Both the position numbers and the translations under genes were made by a program. A DNA stretch of 64,000 nucleotides. Origin: Cladorhizidae sp. MBARI D1340-BT2. Its lineage: Eukaryota > Porifera > Demospongiae > Poecilosclerida > Cladorhizidae. This document shows positions 21,100 to 34,300 of this stretch, in pieces; within the stretch, counting starts at the first letter, position 1, and the number at the start of each line of letters is the position of its first letter. The notes beneath the pieces were generated by a model, which saw only the letters and a program-made list of their open reading frames with translations, made no database searches and was not told where the DNA came from. The DNA lies in assembly GCA_028752905.1 (NCBI GenBank), contig JAQNBH010000004.1, positions 4,840,739-4,904,738 on the forward strand. The letters are read 5' to 3'.

Positions 21100-23440
21100 T
21101 ACCATCTTCCGTATCTTCCCAACCCCTGTCTTTGATAGAAGGATACGCTTCAGACATTGATACCAAATCAAAGCTTGTAAATCACTTCTCTTGAGGTGTT
21201 CGTGGTGCTATTCTCATCTGGCAAGATACTTGAACTGGATTTCACTTTCTGCTTGTCGTACATTCTGATCCTTGTTCTTACAAACTCTTCATGTTCACTT
21301 CCAGCATACATACAAGAGAAGAAACTCTTAGCACAGTGAGGTATTCGACTGAAGTGAATGATGTGCCGAGATGCGAGAGGAGATGGTATGTTCCCAGTTT
21401 CTCCATCTTCTTCAGTGGTTTTACTTTACCAACACCAAACCAAACAGATAAGAGGTTGTATCACACCCAATAATGCGGCAGGAAGAACTTGACACATCTT
21501 TTCACCAAATCGGTCATTTAGAGCTTTCACACTAACATACCTCTCATGGTCAATCTTCATCAGCCAGTCTTGTAACAGAATAGGCATAGGTCAGGAGAAT
21601 CAAGACATCTGTATATGTAGCCCTGACAATTACGGGATCTTTTGACTTTAAGGCCTGGAGGAGCCTGGTGTGTCAGCTTCATGGTGGTTGCAGGAGTCAA
21701 TCTTTAGCTGCGTTATTAACCAGGTGTTCTCTTCCTCTGTTAATGTCAGTGGAACTTTTAGTTTGGATCTCACAGCATCAGTCTTGTAGTAATCGACCAA
21801 AAATCGAATGAGCTCTGTCTCATTTGCTGAGTTTCTCAGAAATGAATCCCAATCTTTCCCCTTAGGCCTACTCTGTTCAGAGCTTGTGATGTGAGTTCTT
21901 CTTCCAGGTGTACCACGCCGACGTTGAGTGAGTTCCTTCGTTGTGGCTGTACTGTATGAATCAAATATGATTCCCAACTGCTGAGGTTTGGAGTCATATG
22001 CTGGCAAGCAAAATTTTAACAGGGCTTCTGCATATTTGTAAGCGTCCCGCTCCCTACACTCCAGCTGCTTTAGCTTGGCAACGTAGAGGAACACTTTGAT
22101 GCCTAGTCCAAATTAGAACCACGCTATTCTAATTTACCACTAGACCAACCCAGCCTACAGTATTCCTGTAGCTACAATTTGAGAGCGAGTTAAATAGCTT
22201 TAATTACAAACAAGGCACAAACGAGGTGCGCCGCCTTTTAATTGAACAACAATGCAACTACTCTCAGTTCTCAAAAGTCCTAATCACACATAAATCTATC
22301 AAAGTTCTTCTTCTTTCTCACTCGTCTCTCTCTCTCTCTTTTCACGTCATCCATCATCAGACGTGTCCGCAATCTCCCCCAAAATGACCATATTTTGGAT
22401 TCTGGGGTGGCCTTCCGGGATGAGTCTCTGACCAATCAGCATCCTTCTCCCCAGTTGACTTGACTGAGCCATTTGGCAACCTGTGTGGTTCATCAATGTT
22501 CGAGACACTTCCGCTGGCCTGTAGATCTGACGACCCATGTGGTTGTCTCTCAGTCAGAGTCGAGTCTGTGGAGATTCCTGACAATATTCTCTCCAAGTTT
22601 GCTGAGCAAACAGATTTCAAAGCAGCCATTCCGTCAATAAGCAAATTTCCCCCAAGTGGTAGTTTCTCAAGCACTGATTTAGACTCTTATAAAAGGTACT
22701 TTCTCAACGCTGCCTTTGAACCTTGTTTCAAATCTCTCTCTGGTGTGGCTAGAGCTAGTGGAATAGTAGTCAAGGGATATGAATGTACCTCATCTGGAGA
22801 TGTTGCTTTTCCTACCAGTAAACTGAAAGCCTGTCTTTTTTGGCCTTCTCCATCCCAGTTTTGATGTTGAGTCTGGTAATCTTGGTGAAAAAATTGACTC
22901 GCTCTTCCCCTGTTGCTCTGAGTCTAAAGTCATTTGTACTCTCCAGCTTCCGTATGACATCAATCCTCTTACAATATTACAATGGATTTCCGCACCAGTC
23001 TTCATATGACGAGTAGGTCCATTCAGGAAAGGTTGAAGTATTTGTCAAGCTGAAGTACTAGATTATGAACCATATTTTGATGCTGTGTTCTAGCCTCTAT
23101 GGTGGTCTCCTTGTGGGCTGAGGAGGTGAGGATATTTAGCCTTTCCTTCAGCATAGCTCTGAGCTTAGCCATGATATGACTAGTCTTGATGAATGTGTCT
23201 GTTGTGCTCTCATTGGTACTGTATCCACCTTGCATTGGACCACCTCTGACCTTCACTTCTCGGTTGATTGTGGACTCAGTTATAAGATCCCCATGGATTG
23301 TAGAGCAGACAATAATACGCTGAACCCATTTTGGGCCAGATACTCCCATGCTTCTTTTATTCACCTTGATGTCTTGGAATTTGACATGCTGGAATGTAAT
23401 GTATCTGGCATAGTTGATATGCCCAAAGGCGAAGCATTTT
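21100..23440 (-). pseudogene. second decayed copy of the GCDTTS transposon protein
   Basis: Read on the minus strand from 23.4 kb down, the order follows the family of the 2476-5012 gene. It has a helical segment with NMVHNLVLQLDKYF (23023-23364), then IIFDSYSTATTKELTQRRRG, DWDSFLRNSANETELIRFLV and CNHHEADT (21648-22094), and finally GCDTTSYLF with GVGKVKPLKKME (about 21420-21480). FDSY...ELTQRRRG recalls the FDG...EL..R..RR stretch of FEN1/XPG nucleases, and HHEADT recalls their acidic EAEA motif; this is inference. There are many shifts, and about 250 bp of unrelated sequence at 22095-22345. Terminal repeats were not found. Confidence 0.55.
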
Positions 23441-23564
23441 GGAATTAAAGCCCGTTCTGCTGGTAGCTAGATGTCTTTCGATGCATTTCTCCCTGACTGC
23501 ACTAATTAGACTTAACATCGCAGAAACGTGAGATATTCCACAATCATCTTTGCCTGTGTCCATT

Positions 23565-24230
23565 CTGCTGATGTCAATGAAGAACAGATAACTTTGAACC
23601 CAGGCAATCGCAATTAGTGATTCAAGATTTTCTACTGTCTGAGGCTAGCAATTGCTTCTTTAAATGTGCAGGTCCAAATTGGTACTGATATTGCTTGCCT
23701 TTATACGGTACCTAATTGAAGGCTCATTGACTGTTTGTGCAAACGGACACTTCTAAAATTATACGTACCTGTCAATTAATTATTCAAAGGTTGTCCGTTG
23801 ATACTTTCTGTCATGAAGCTGGACTCTCTTATAACTGGCTGGCTAGTAACTGCACAAAGCACATGGCTGGTACAACACACCAGCACTGACACACCCATAA
23901 AACTATCTACCATTAATTAAAATCAAGTTAGCACATAATTTAATGGAAGTAGTGGAATGACAAATGTAGTGCATAGGTAATAGAGGTTTTGTGGCATGAC
24001 TTGAAGTAGTTTATACACTGTACCTGGGTGATGTGTGTGTCTTGAATTGAATTGTCAATTATCAGTGTAGTTGTCACTCCTGAATGTTGGAACTGTATTT
24101 TGTTTAATTTGTAGATACTATAAATACTAACTATCACTCACCATGTTCTATCAAACACACACATTACGCACATATATAGCTACCCACAATTTACACAGTT
24201 TAATTATGTCAATGAATTCTTCACACTTTC
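23565..24230. other. no recognised gene
   Basis: AT-rich; short frames only, with no motif or tandem repeat seen. Confidence 0.4.
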
Positions 24231-24234
24231 TATA

Positions 24235-24655
24235 TGGGATGTCTGGATCAAAGCCCCCAGGCTAATTTTAAAGGACGTAGGTTCCAGATAAATGGAACCA
24301 TTGACAAAACACTGACAGGAAGGGGAAAAATTAAGATAAAGAAGTAAGATAAAAATTAAAATAATTTTGGCAGATTTTGAGCGGCCATCTTGGATTTTGA
24401 GGACAAATCCTAGGAGGCACCCAGCTGATTTCAAAGGGTATAGGTTCAGAATGACAAAAACACTGAAAAAACTTTGACAGGAAAAGCTAAGAGGTTAATT
24501 TTAGTAATTTTGGCAGCCATTTTGGATTTTAGCGGCCATCTTCAAAATTCTGGGTGGCCCCCAAGCTAATATCAAAGGATAAGGGTTCAAGAAGATGGAA
24601 CCACAGAGAAAACCTTGACAGGAAAAAATTGAATTTTTTTCTTTTCTTGGCTGGG
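24235..24655. repeat. tandem repeat of about 140 bp, nearly three copies
   Basis: Recurring blocks are GCGGCCATCTTGGATTTT-like, then CAAAGGATA(T)AGGTTCA and ACACTGACAGGAAA. They appear in the same order near 24240-24390, 24395-24540 and 24540-24655. The units are diverged and non-coding. Confidence 0.6.
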
Positions 24656-24984
24656 CCCTGTCTATAAGAGAAAGCTTATAAAGCAGTGATTTTTGCAGCA
24701 CTGACAAGAACTCATTTAAGTGAAAGGTATAGTTATAGTTTGCACTATTGACAGTCTTCAGTATGCTCTCCACATTAGCTCATAAGTGATCGGTATGCCA
24801 ACGATGTAGCCTGTTCTCTCTGCCGACATATTTATTATCCCAACCTGTGGCTGCTCTGGCAACACAAAGTAATCATGTTGTATGCATACATTTGTCTGAA
24901 TCATGATTTTTCACATTTTATATAGCCCTAGCCCTAGCAACTATGTCATTGCTTTAAAAAAGAGGCCAAGATATCATGTCAACA

Positions 24985-25274
24985 AACTATCCAATAACTT
25001 TCTCAATAATCAACTTCAAATTAACTACCTTACGTATATATGGGTGTGGCTAGATACTCCAGCGAATAATGATGAAGGCAGGGGAATCTAGTCGAAATGT
25101 CGAGAGAAAATTACAAGTTGATTATTGAGGTCAAAGTGACATCATTAATGCAACAATAAAGAATAATTGAAAAGTTATTTTGGCAGGGGAATCTATCCAG
25201 AGAAAATTACAAGTTGATTATTGAGGTCAAAGTGACATCATTAATGCAATAATAAAGCATAATTGAAAAGTTAT
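24985..25274. mobile_element. fold-back MITE, copy 2, with duplicated right arm
   Basis: The left arm has TTTCTCAATAATCAACTTC and the right arm AAGTTGATTATTGAGGTC. The right end plus flank (GGGGAATCTA... to AAAAGTTATTTTG, about 100 bp) occurs twice in tandem at 25076-25184 and 25190-25274. Confidence 0.65.
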
Positions 25275-25489
25275 TTTGCCACCCGGTGAGATCTGAAAAA
25301 AGTTTCTGCTCTAATTTTAGGCAATCATAGTCGCACATAACTTCATGTCACAGAAAAAAATCAGCAAGGCTGGTCAAATCTCTTAGATATAGCCGTCATG
25401 TTATCTCGACATAGCGCTATATATTATCTATGGCCACTATTGCCTAGTAGCCAGCACTCCATACAAGTGGTAATGCACACCTTACTAAC

Positions 25490-25825
25490 ACAGTCATGGG
25501 TGTGGCTGACCATGTGGACCATGTAGACACATACTATGCTATCTGGAAGGGTAAAAACATTTCTTGCTTTCATATGAAGATTTCAATCATTGAAGAATTT
25601 CTGTCTATGGTAGGTAATATGGTTGATATGATGCTGAATCTGCATAAACCGAACAGCTACAGTCGAACAAGGTCAGTTACAAATTTGTCTAGGCATGTTG
25701 TCAAAACTCTGGTTACCTTTAAGTCACGCAGCCAGTTCAAAAGAGAATTAGGAACACAGGTCTTACAAGTGGAGTGGTCAAACGTATGGCTTACCCTATG
25801 GCAGTTTTGTGTTCATGGTCGATAA
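25490..25825 (+). pseudogene. possible piggyBac C-terminal relic
   Basis: The frame begins MGVADHVDHVDTYYAI, which resembles the 'MGGVD..D.....Y' segment around the third catalytic Asp of piggyBac transposases. Further on it has NSYSRTRSVTNLSRHVVKTL, a weak match to the segment after it. The expected K..RW/KWW block is not seen, and the rest is unassigned. Weak evidence. Confidence 0.25.
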
Positions 25826-25942
25826 GCCGTATTTCACAAGATAGAAAACTAAAATGCTGTTTCCTCCACCTAATGTCATTGGTCTAATAAAGTCAAGACT
25901 AGAGGGTGCTGGAGAACCTGAAGAAAAGATACAAATGATATA

Positions 25943-26335
25943 ACTTAACCCATTCACTGCCATATGACGAAGAAATGTTGCTGCAACTTAGCCCATTTTT
26001 TAATTTGGCACTTGTTGACTCACGGAGGGGAAATCCTTAATGCAAAGTCCTTACGTCATACTAGACCACCGGAGGTAAATTGTTATGTATAATACTAGCA
26101 GAGTGTAGATGGCAGTTTTAGTGGAGATCTCGGGCTATCAGACAGTAAACTGAGTGTTGAAGCAGAAGTCTACGGTAACTGGTTTGAACAGTGCTGAAGT
26201 CGATGCCGAGCAGAGAAATGCAACCGCATGAATGATGACTCTCCCGACACTACCAGTTTCCTTAAAAGAGATGGAGAAGAAGGAGAGTATGAAGAAAGCA
26301 ACGAGACTGTTCATGGTAAGGTTTAAACACTAGAG
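25943..26335 (+). mobile_element. possible left terminus of a piggyBac-like element
   Basis: TTAA at 25946-25949 is followed by CCCATTCACTGCCATATGACG, a CCC-type start like many piggyBac-like termini. At 26228 an ATG opens an acidic reading (MNDDSPDTTSFLKRDGEEGE) that runs to a donor-like GTAAGG at about 26312. No partner terminus was found. Confidence 0.3.
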
Positions 26336-27215
26336 CAGTGAATGTAATCTATAACTGCTAACAGCAAAACATCATTTCCTGGGTAACTGGGGTGTGCGTG
26401 TTTTTTTTGGCAGGTCAAGCCCATCACAGCAACCAACTATTTCTCTTTCCTCAGGTATGTCTGGCCCAGGCCTCCCCCCCCCCAGTCATGTGCTGAACGT
26501 TGAGAGCATCCTTATTCTAGTAATGGATCACTTTGTGGTTTATTGTTAGGCAACCATTTGCGAGGATACATTCTGAAAATATTTGTCCCTAGGGAATTCA
26601 GCAACTTCTAAACTTAACATATCATTACTTTTACAGCTGTTGTTATGAACCTCTAGAAAGTCATCAGTGAAAACAACATGCAATGAGGAGTCATTTAATA
26701 AGTCATCAAATATACAGTACACTTTAGTGTGCAATCTTGGGATAGAAATTGAAATTGATTTCTCAGTCATCCATGGAATAAGCTTGGCAGTCCAGTTGTC
26801 CAATAATTAGTCAATGAGAACAAATGCCAGACTTGTTAGAGAAATGTGCAATATCTGCAATTAATGGCATTAAATTGTTGAAGATGACATACGAACCCCA
26901 GCAGAAATCTGAGGAAGAAATCATCAATGATGCATAAGATCGTCCATATCTGAGAACAATGATGATGAACCCAGTCACACTTATTACTACCACCACCAAT
27001 CACACACACAGGAGAATGCTTCAGCACTTGCATAGGTTGGCATGGCTGTGATTGTTATGTTACTAAGAGGTACACAATATGGCACCAAAAAGTTTCTCTG
27101 CGTTAAAGCAGATAAATATTTGTGACTTAATGGAATTGTCTTACTTACACACTGGACTGACCAGAGTTATTTTGTATTTTAATACATAATATATACTAGT
27201 TCATGTAACATATTA
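26336..27215. other. no recognised gene
   Basis: Minus-strand frames at 26546-26803 and 26811-27033 are open but unrecognised, with no convincing splice signals. Confidence 0.35.
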
Positions 27216-27217
27216 CA

Positions 27218-27436
27218 TAGTGGTGAGAGTAGTGCAGTGAAAAGTGGTGAGAGTAGTGCAGTCAAAAGTCGTGAGAGCATTGCACTGAAAAGTGGAGAGA
27301 GTAGTGCAGTGAAAAGTGGTGGTAGCAGTGCAGTGAAAAATGGTGATAGCAGTGCAGTGAAAATTGGTGAGAGTAGTGCAGTGAAAAGTGGTGATAGCAG
27401 TGCAGTGAAAAGTGGTCAAGTGAAAAGGTGGTGAGA
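27218..27436. repeat. 24-bp minisatellite, about nine copies
   Basis: The unit GTGGTGAGAGTAGTGCAGTG plus AAAA is repeated head to tail with point changes. It reads as an 8-residue peptide repeat (SGESSAVK) on one strand; I regard this as a by-product of the period. Confidence 0.9.
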
Positions 27437-27585
27437 GCAGTACAATCTTGCTGTAGTGGCTGGCAGTACCTGCAAAGAATGTGTAATACATTTTTCAATG
27501 TCTTTATAGCTTCAGAGTTAAAACCATTACGAGGCACCACAATTCTTATGGAGCTTATAACTTCGAGGTTTTTCTGCAAGTTAAT

Positions 27586-27895
27586 TCGGGCCTAGACCAT
27601 AGACAACTGAACCAAACTTTCTATGAGTTTATTTAGCTATTAGACAATTAGACAACTGAACTACATGTAATTTAGGCCTAGACCATTAGACAACTAAACC
27701 ATAATTTCTATAAGTTTATTTAGGCCAAGACATTAAGATAACCGAACCACATTTACTTTATTTAGGCCTAGACCATTAGACAGGTCACCATATTTTCTAT
27801 GGCTTTATTTGGGCCTGACCATTAAACAAATGAAACACACTTTCTATGGGCCTAGACATTAGACAACTGAACCATATTTTTATGTGTCTATTTTC
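27586..27895. repeat. about 60-bp tandem repeat carrying minus-strand AATAAA signals
   Basis: Units contain GGCCTAGACCATTAGACAAC and a TTTATT-bearing tail. On the minus strand TTTATT reads AATAAA, at 27628-27633, 27715-27720, 27757-27762 and 27804-27809. These lie 261-442 bp past the stop codon of the ROCO gene (28070). Confidence 0.75.
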
Positions 27896-28069
27896 TAAAA
27901 CATGGAATATGTGATTGATATAATTGAGCATAAATGCCTCCATAAGATCTTTATCAGATGGACTTCACCTTTTTTGGTTTGTTTGTGTGGGCACACTAAG
28001 CTTATACCAATGGTGTGGATTCCATGCATACAAGTGCTGAACTAATAATACTTACCAACTGTAGAGGGT

Positions 28070-28371
28070 TCACAGAAGAGAGTTAATTTTTTGCACTAGA
28101 CGTTCAAAACCCATTTGTTCATCAAGGAGTGATATAAAGTTTGTCAAGGATCCGTCCTGCTGAGAGATGGTTTGTTGCACATTCATCAAGACAATTCTGG
28201 TCATGTGACCTGGTGTTAGGTTGAGGTTAAGCAAGGATGCATACGTATCCCGAGATATCAAAGACTTGCTGTATAATCCATCCCCAAGTGACTTGATATC
28301 AGATTCCAAAACGCCAACTAATTCTTGGAACATATTTTGGAAAACTTGAGCATCCTTTTTACGACGATTAC
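28070..28371 (-). CDS. ROCO gene terminal exon: CARD/Death-fold-like domain
   Basis: The exon opens after a TTCTATAG acceptor in phase 1, matching the phase left by the cassette exons, and ends with TGA at 28070-28072. About 100 residues start NRRKKDAQVFQNMFQELVGV. The region is predicted helical by eye, with a CARD-like rhythm: LYSKSLIS (a 'GLIS'-type turn), DTYASLLN, then TRIVLMNVQQTI and FISLLDEQMGFERLV. CARD and Death folds are six-helix protein-interaction modules in apoptosis and innate immunity. The call rests on pattern only; another helical domain is possible. Four AATAAA signals lie downstream. Confidence 0.5.
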
Positions 28372-31300
28372 CTATAGAACAACAAAGTCGGCATGCAATG
28401 GATCATTTGACTATTGCTCCATTCATGACAGACTCCATGTACCAGTATATTAACACTTCTGTAAAAATGTATAGAAGCAATTAGTGTTCAGATTTACCAA
28501 AATTGTATGCAAAGATGACATACATGGAGGATAGTTATTACAATCTATCTTCTGACTTGGATGAAGCTGAAGTGGAAGTTTTAGTGGAACAAAAGCTAAG
28601 CAGAAGGACTAGCTTGACATTAAAACTAGCAGCTAAAGCTGAGGCACCAGCTGGACTTTAAAACTAGCAGAGGCACCAGCTGGACATTAAAACTAGCAGC
28701 TAAAGCTGAGGCACAAGCTGGACATTAAAACTAGCAGCTAAAGCTGAGGCACCAGCTGGACATTAAAACTAGCTGAGGCACCAGCTGGACATTAAAACTA
28801 GCAGCTAAAGCTGAGGCACCAGCTGGACATTAAAACTAGCTGAGGCACCAGCTGGACATTAAAACTAGCAGCTAAAGCTGAGGCACCAGCTGGACATTAA
28901 AACTAGCAGCTAAAGCTGAGGCACCAGCTGGACATTAAAACTAGCAGGTAAAGCTGAGGCACCAGCTGGACATTAAAACTAGCAGCTAAAGCTGAGGCAC
29001 CAGCTGGACATTAAAACTAGCAGCTAAAGCAGAGGCACCAGCTAGCTATTAAAACTAGCAGCTAAAGCTGAGGCACCAGCTGGATATTAAAACTAGCTGA
29101 GGCACCAGTTGGACACCTTTTTAACCAAAAAACGTTTGTCCTCTTTGCAATTACCATAACATTTTTTCTCTTTCCAATATGCAGCTAATTTTGTTATCAA
29201 TGTGTTGCTTATTCCGTCTTCTTTCCAATGATAGCTGAAATTTGTATATAAACACATTTTATTAGAAGATACAAGTGACAGACCAAGACCCCTACCACAC
29301 CACTCAAGCATTTGACTGAACACCACTAGAAGATCTTGTGCTCGGATTTGGTTTGTGGCTTCCTGAAACACTTGGCTGTAAATTTGAGTGAAACCAATTT
29401 GGCTTGTGCATGCTGTTAGTCAGTTGCAATTGACGCGTGGATTTGAACTCATTAACCCCAAAAGGTCATCTCTTCTAATAACCATAACTTGGCAATGCTA
29501 TTTTGTTTTTAATATCTGATCACTCAAATTACAGAACACACAAAGAGCTTTCAAATGACAACTGCAAATCTTTTTTGGTTTAACTGTGACAAAGTTATGA
29601 TCGCCAAACCCTTTTTTAAAAGATTTTTCATTATTTGTAGAAATAAGCAAAGTAGACAATGAAATGTTTGGGTTGAACCTGTGTGTGTTTCTTCCAATTT
29701 TGAAGTAAGATAATTGAAATAGCTTGGACAATAACTTTGAAATGGATGCTCCAATTCCTCTAAAACTTTGGAAATGGCTAGTAAATGCGTACAACAACAT
29801 TTATGAATGATTTAAAAAAATTAAAAAATTAGAAAAAAGGGTGAAGCACCACCTTAAAATTAACTACAAGCTCTAATTTGTTAGCTTCACTGCAAAATGA
29901 TCACATAACTTTGGTATACTTCCAACATTATCATGATACAAACACCCATAACAGGTCATTCACCTATCTGGTAAGGTGATTGTTTTAGCTTTCATGGGTG
30001 CAGAGTTAAAATTATTTTCCAGAGCATTTCTAAAAGTCTTGAGACTAACTAAGTTCTTTCAGAGCCCCACCTCCACTTCCATGACATAAAAAGAGTGATT
30101 GTTAAATGTATTCACCTTAACCTCCCTTATAATCTAACATTGTCCTCCTAACCTTTAAAAAATACTTATTTGATGTCATACTTCTGATTATTACACTCGA
30201 CAACATTTGTCAGTGGTCTATTACTGGTAAGGTCACATATTCACTAGCTAGAGTTAAATATGATCTACTACTGGCTGTTGGTCTCAGAGAAACAGCTTGC
30301 TAGAATTAAAACATGACCAGAATTGCTGCATAACATGAATGAAACCATAATTCATTTGTTGCATGAATGTGAAGTGTCGGCCAGTAATTATTTCACAGGT
30401 GCAGCCTCACTCATAACTCTATCCTAGTCCTAATTAATTATTACACACCTTATGGACATGGTATTGCTCCCAACAGAAAGAAAGAGCAGTACATGTACAT
30501 AGTAATTATTTCAACTCCATTTACATGTGCTCGATTGTTGCTATTATGCTGTATAGGGCCTCCATGTTTGGACTGCACTCATTGCCTGTTCACTTTGCTT
30601 AGATATCACAAATGGCCCATATTGTGGCATACATTTGTGCTGTAGATAATCTAGACTGCTGTAATTCCATGTTGCTACGACTTGACTCCTCAGTTTGATC
30701 TAACTAGTGTAAACAGTTCAGTGTGCTAAGGGGATGGTGAAGGTTGTTTCACAATATAACGTCCATAATATTGTTGTTGTGTTTGCAACATTAATATTGT
30801 GAATGTCATGCAACTGACATAGGATAGCTTGATCACACTAATTATTTTTACTTGTGTTTCTCGCAAAAGATTTGGTAAATTTTATTTGTGTTTGATGTGT
30901 TTTGTTTCAGTTTCAACTAAAGAATAATGAAAGGATCATTGAGACTGTGAAATACTTTTCTTGCATATGGGAGGTGTCCAACATGCTTGGAGAAGCTTGT
31001 GGTATACCCCCATACTGTTACCTATGAAGAAAATTATCTCCATCCTGGTCCTCCTCTTCCTCATAATATATAAAAGCTAATGCCGGTTCAGTTCCTCATC
31101 AGTGGAATATTAATGGCCGTTATCTTCATCTTTTCACACTATCTATTGCTGGAGAGTGCACTCATTTAGAATATCAAGGTGGAGTTCATATTTCCAAGTA
31201 TTTATAATTGGATTGAACTCACCTAGATGCATGCTATAATGAGGCAGAGGAAGATAACTGAATGATCGCTGACTTTATTTGTGGTTTGTTGTAATAATTA

Positions 31301-34300
31301 TATTTGTAGCTCTAATAAAAAATTTAATAAAAACTCACTAGAATGGAAACACAACAAGTGTTTGGAGTAAGTATAAGCTCCTTTGAAGTTAGCAAACAAA
31401 ACCTACGCAGCACTACGTCACTTTGTCTACAACCAAACTTACAGCTAAGAAATCCATCCAGGAGCGCCTTCTTGCTAAAGAGCGATGGAATTCAGAGTGA
31501 TTCCTGGTTAACAAAAGTGATTGTGCAGCTTTCCACCGAACAATAACTTCAAGACACAGAAGCAAAAGCCAGTTGGAGACCGTTCATAAAGATAGTTGTG
31601 TTACAATAACCTTCTCAATAATCAACTTGAAATTGTAATCTATGTTAGGACGGCCTTCATCAGTATTAGTGAGACGCTTAGTATTGTTATGTCAACTGAG
31701 AGTTCATTGAGAAGACAGTTGTGATTGTCATTTTTTTTTATTACTCGCTCGCTCCGTCCAACCGGAAACAATGTTTTATAACTATTTTAATTCAATAGAG
31801 CAGTCAGTCTATTGGGATTGTGCTTACGAAAATAATATAAAAGAATGTCTTGATGAAGTTCCAGTTTGTGCCACATGGTGCTTAAGCATTTAATCAGCAG
31901 AGTGTAGTTTGACAATTTCATGTGCAGAATGTAATAGCTATAAGGGTGCTTTCTCACAATCAATCAATTTCCACTCTCCAGTCTATAGCTGAAATAAACC
32001 TTATCCAACACATAACAACCTGTTACTATCGATGCATTCCAACTGAGCAAGAAAAGAATTTGTGTCTATTCAGGCATACAGTGGTGCTGGTTGCATGGCA
32101 ACACTAGTGCATGCATTACATTTATGTACTAATATCAATAACATGTAGATGCTGATTAGTTCAGATACACTTAGTATTACACATACATACTTACAAGTGG
32201 GATTATTGTGTTAATCATCTTTAACCACATTTAGTTTTTATTAAAAAGATATATTTTGTAGGTGAATTTCCAGGTGTTTATGTTTTATTTTTCAAGCCTG
32301 CCAGTGCACTACCAGTGAAGGCTTCATGCCAAGCTGGAATTGATTTTTTGAGCTCAAAGTGGAAGAAACTAAACTACAGTTAGGATGCTAAGAGACTGTT
32401 GCAGTTAAGATATGATGTTTTTGATCATCCAATACTTTTTTAAAGTGTGTCAAACTAATCGAGGGAGTACCACTGCAATACCTGGCTGTACACACATGCA
32501 CTTATGCCACTGTAGTGCCTCTCTGTGTTGTATATATACCTACTCTAAGGGACATAAAGGGAGTTGAACTACTCACCTTGAATATCAGATAGGTGGGCGC
32601 TATATAACATTATGTAATTTGTACAGTGATTATAAATGAACACCCTGTATTATCATTGCAATGAAGTTAGAAGTAAGATAGCTTCTGTTTTAAGTAGTGT
32701 TGTTCTTGATCCTCTCTTTCATTAAAACTTCAAAGTGGTTGACTTCAGTTTCAGCCAAGTCTACCAATGTATGCACTACCAATGTATGCACACCCCTACT
32801 TGTCTCCTATCATTGTTATTTGTCACATACTATTATGCACTGGGCAATCACTATACACACACAGTCAAATCATATATCAGAGGTAACTCCATTGTGTGCA
32901 CTTGCTACATACAATGCCAAATTATGTTGCATACACAGACTGAAGAGAGACAACCTTACATTCTCGGCATGTGTTCATCATATTGACGTAAAACATTAGT
33001 GTTTTATATAAGCTAGTTATAGAGTATTAGGCTACTTATGTCAACGGCATTAATTTTTAACAGTGCCTAAAATATGTAAAATAACATGAACCTCTCAGTA
33101 TTCCTAAGTAAGTAACACATACCAGGATCTTCATAGGCTCGTTCACCAGAAAAGGATTGAGTCTGAAGGTTAACAAAATCACTATTAAATTAAGCAAGCA
33201 AACACTACTATAGAGTATTGGCTCACATGTCTGGATGATTGTGATGGAAGACCTGATGTCCTAAGTTTTGGACCACCACTTGTAGGCAATCCAGGATCTA
33301 AAGTTTGAGTATATATCAAAAATGTATACATACTATGTAGGGACAATAAATCAGAGCTTATCACGGCACTATAATCAACAAAGTACAGTGCATGTATAAA
33401 GAATAAGTGGACAAACTGTCAATATTACATGACTTTAAAAGGAGATGAATGTCTTCCAACTTTCACCTACCTCTATTCTAACACACTCTCTGTCCAGAGC
33501 TCTAACTTTCTGTTTAACTTTACACCAATACACAATGAACACAAGCTGACTGCATCTTATACTACATATTTCTTGGAACTTCTTCATCAGATGCTTGTAA
33601 AAAATTATACAAGTTCTAAAATGCTATAGCTGTAGAGCCGTAGGAGGCTAGAGCTAGGGCTAGAGCTAGGGATAAAGCTAGGGCTAGAGCTAAGGATAAG
33701 GCTAGGGCTAGAGAGATAGGGCTAGAGACAGGACTAGAGCTAGGGCTATAGAGCTAGGGATAAGGCTAGTGCTAGAGATAGAGCTATGGCTAAGTGGATG
33801 AAAAATATCCAATTTTTGGGGTTTAATGCATGAATTTCCCCCCCATAAGATCTCAACAGTATTCCACATTAATTTACACCTACCACGACATTCACCAGTT
33901 TGCCCAAGAGAAAAAGGTTGAGTCTGAAGAAGAGAATAATCATTGTTATAATAAGCAAGCTCATACAAAAATTGAATATTAAGTCACCTGTGCGGTTGTC
34001 TTGAGTGGATGACCTCCTCCTGATTTCCTTACTTTTTGACTAGCACTTGCAGGCAATCCAGGACCTAAATTTTACATTATAAAACACAATGTATTTGTTA
34101 CACTAGTGATTAAAATACACACCTGTATTTACGATAGTACTATGATTAATGTTGGTACACTGTAGCAGAACTGCTGTAAGTTTTGGTTGCAAAATATTTG
34201 ATTTAAGTTTGATGTGGTTTTGTTTCAATAAAGAATGATGAATGGATGACTGAGGTGAGAAACATTTCTTGCTTTCGGGAGGCGTCTACATGTCTGGAGA

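Noticed and set aside
22101..22153. tRNA-like sequence on the minus strand (A-box-like TGGTCTAGTGG and GGTTCTAATTT)
   Set aside because: The gap between the two boxes is about 16 nt, too short for a tRNA or tRNA-derived SINE, and the second box departs from consensus.
27237..27579. three overlapping frames over the 24-bp repeat
   Set aside because: Simultaneously open on both strands because of the repeat period; no gene evidence.
28605..29112. possible CRISPR-like array
   Set aside because: Eukaryotic context, no unique spacers; the alternation is between two lengths of the same minisatellite unit.
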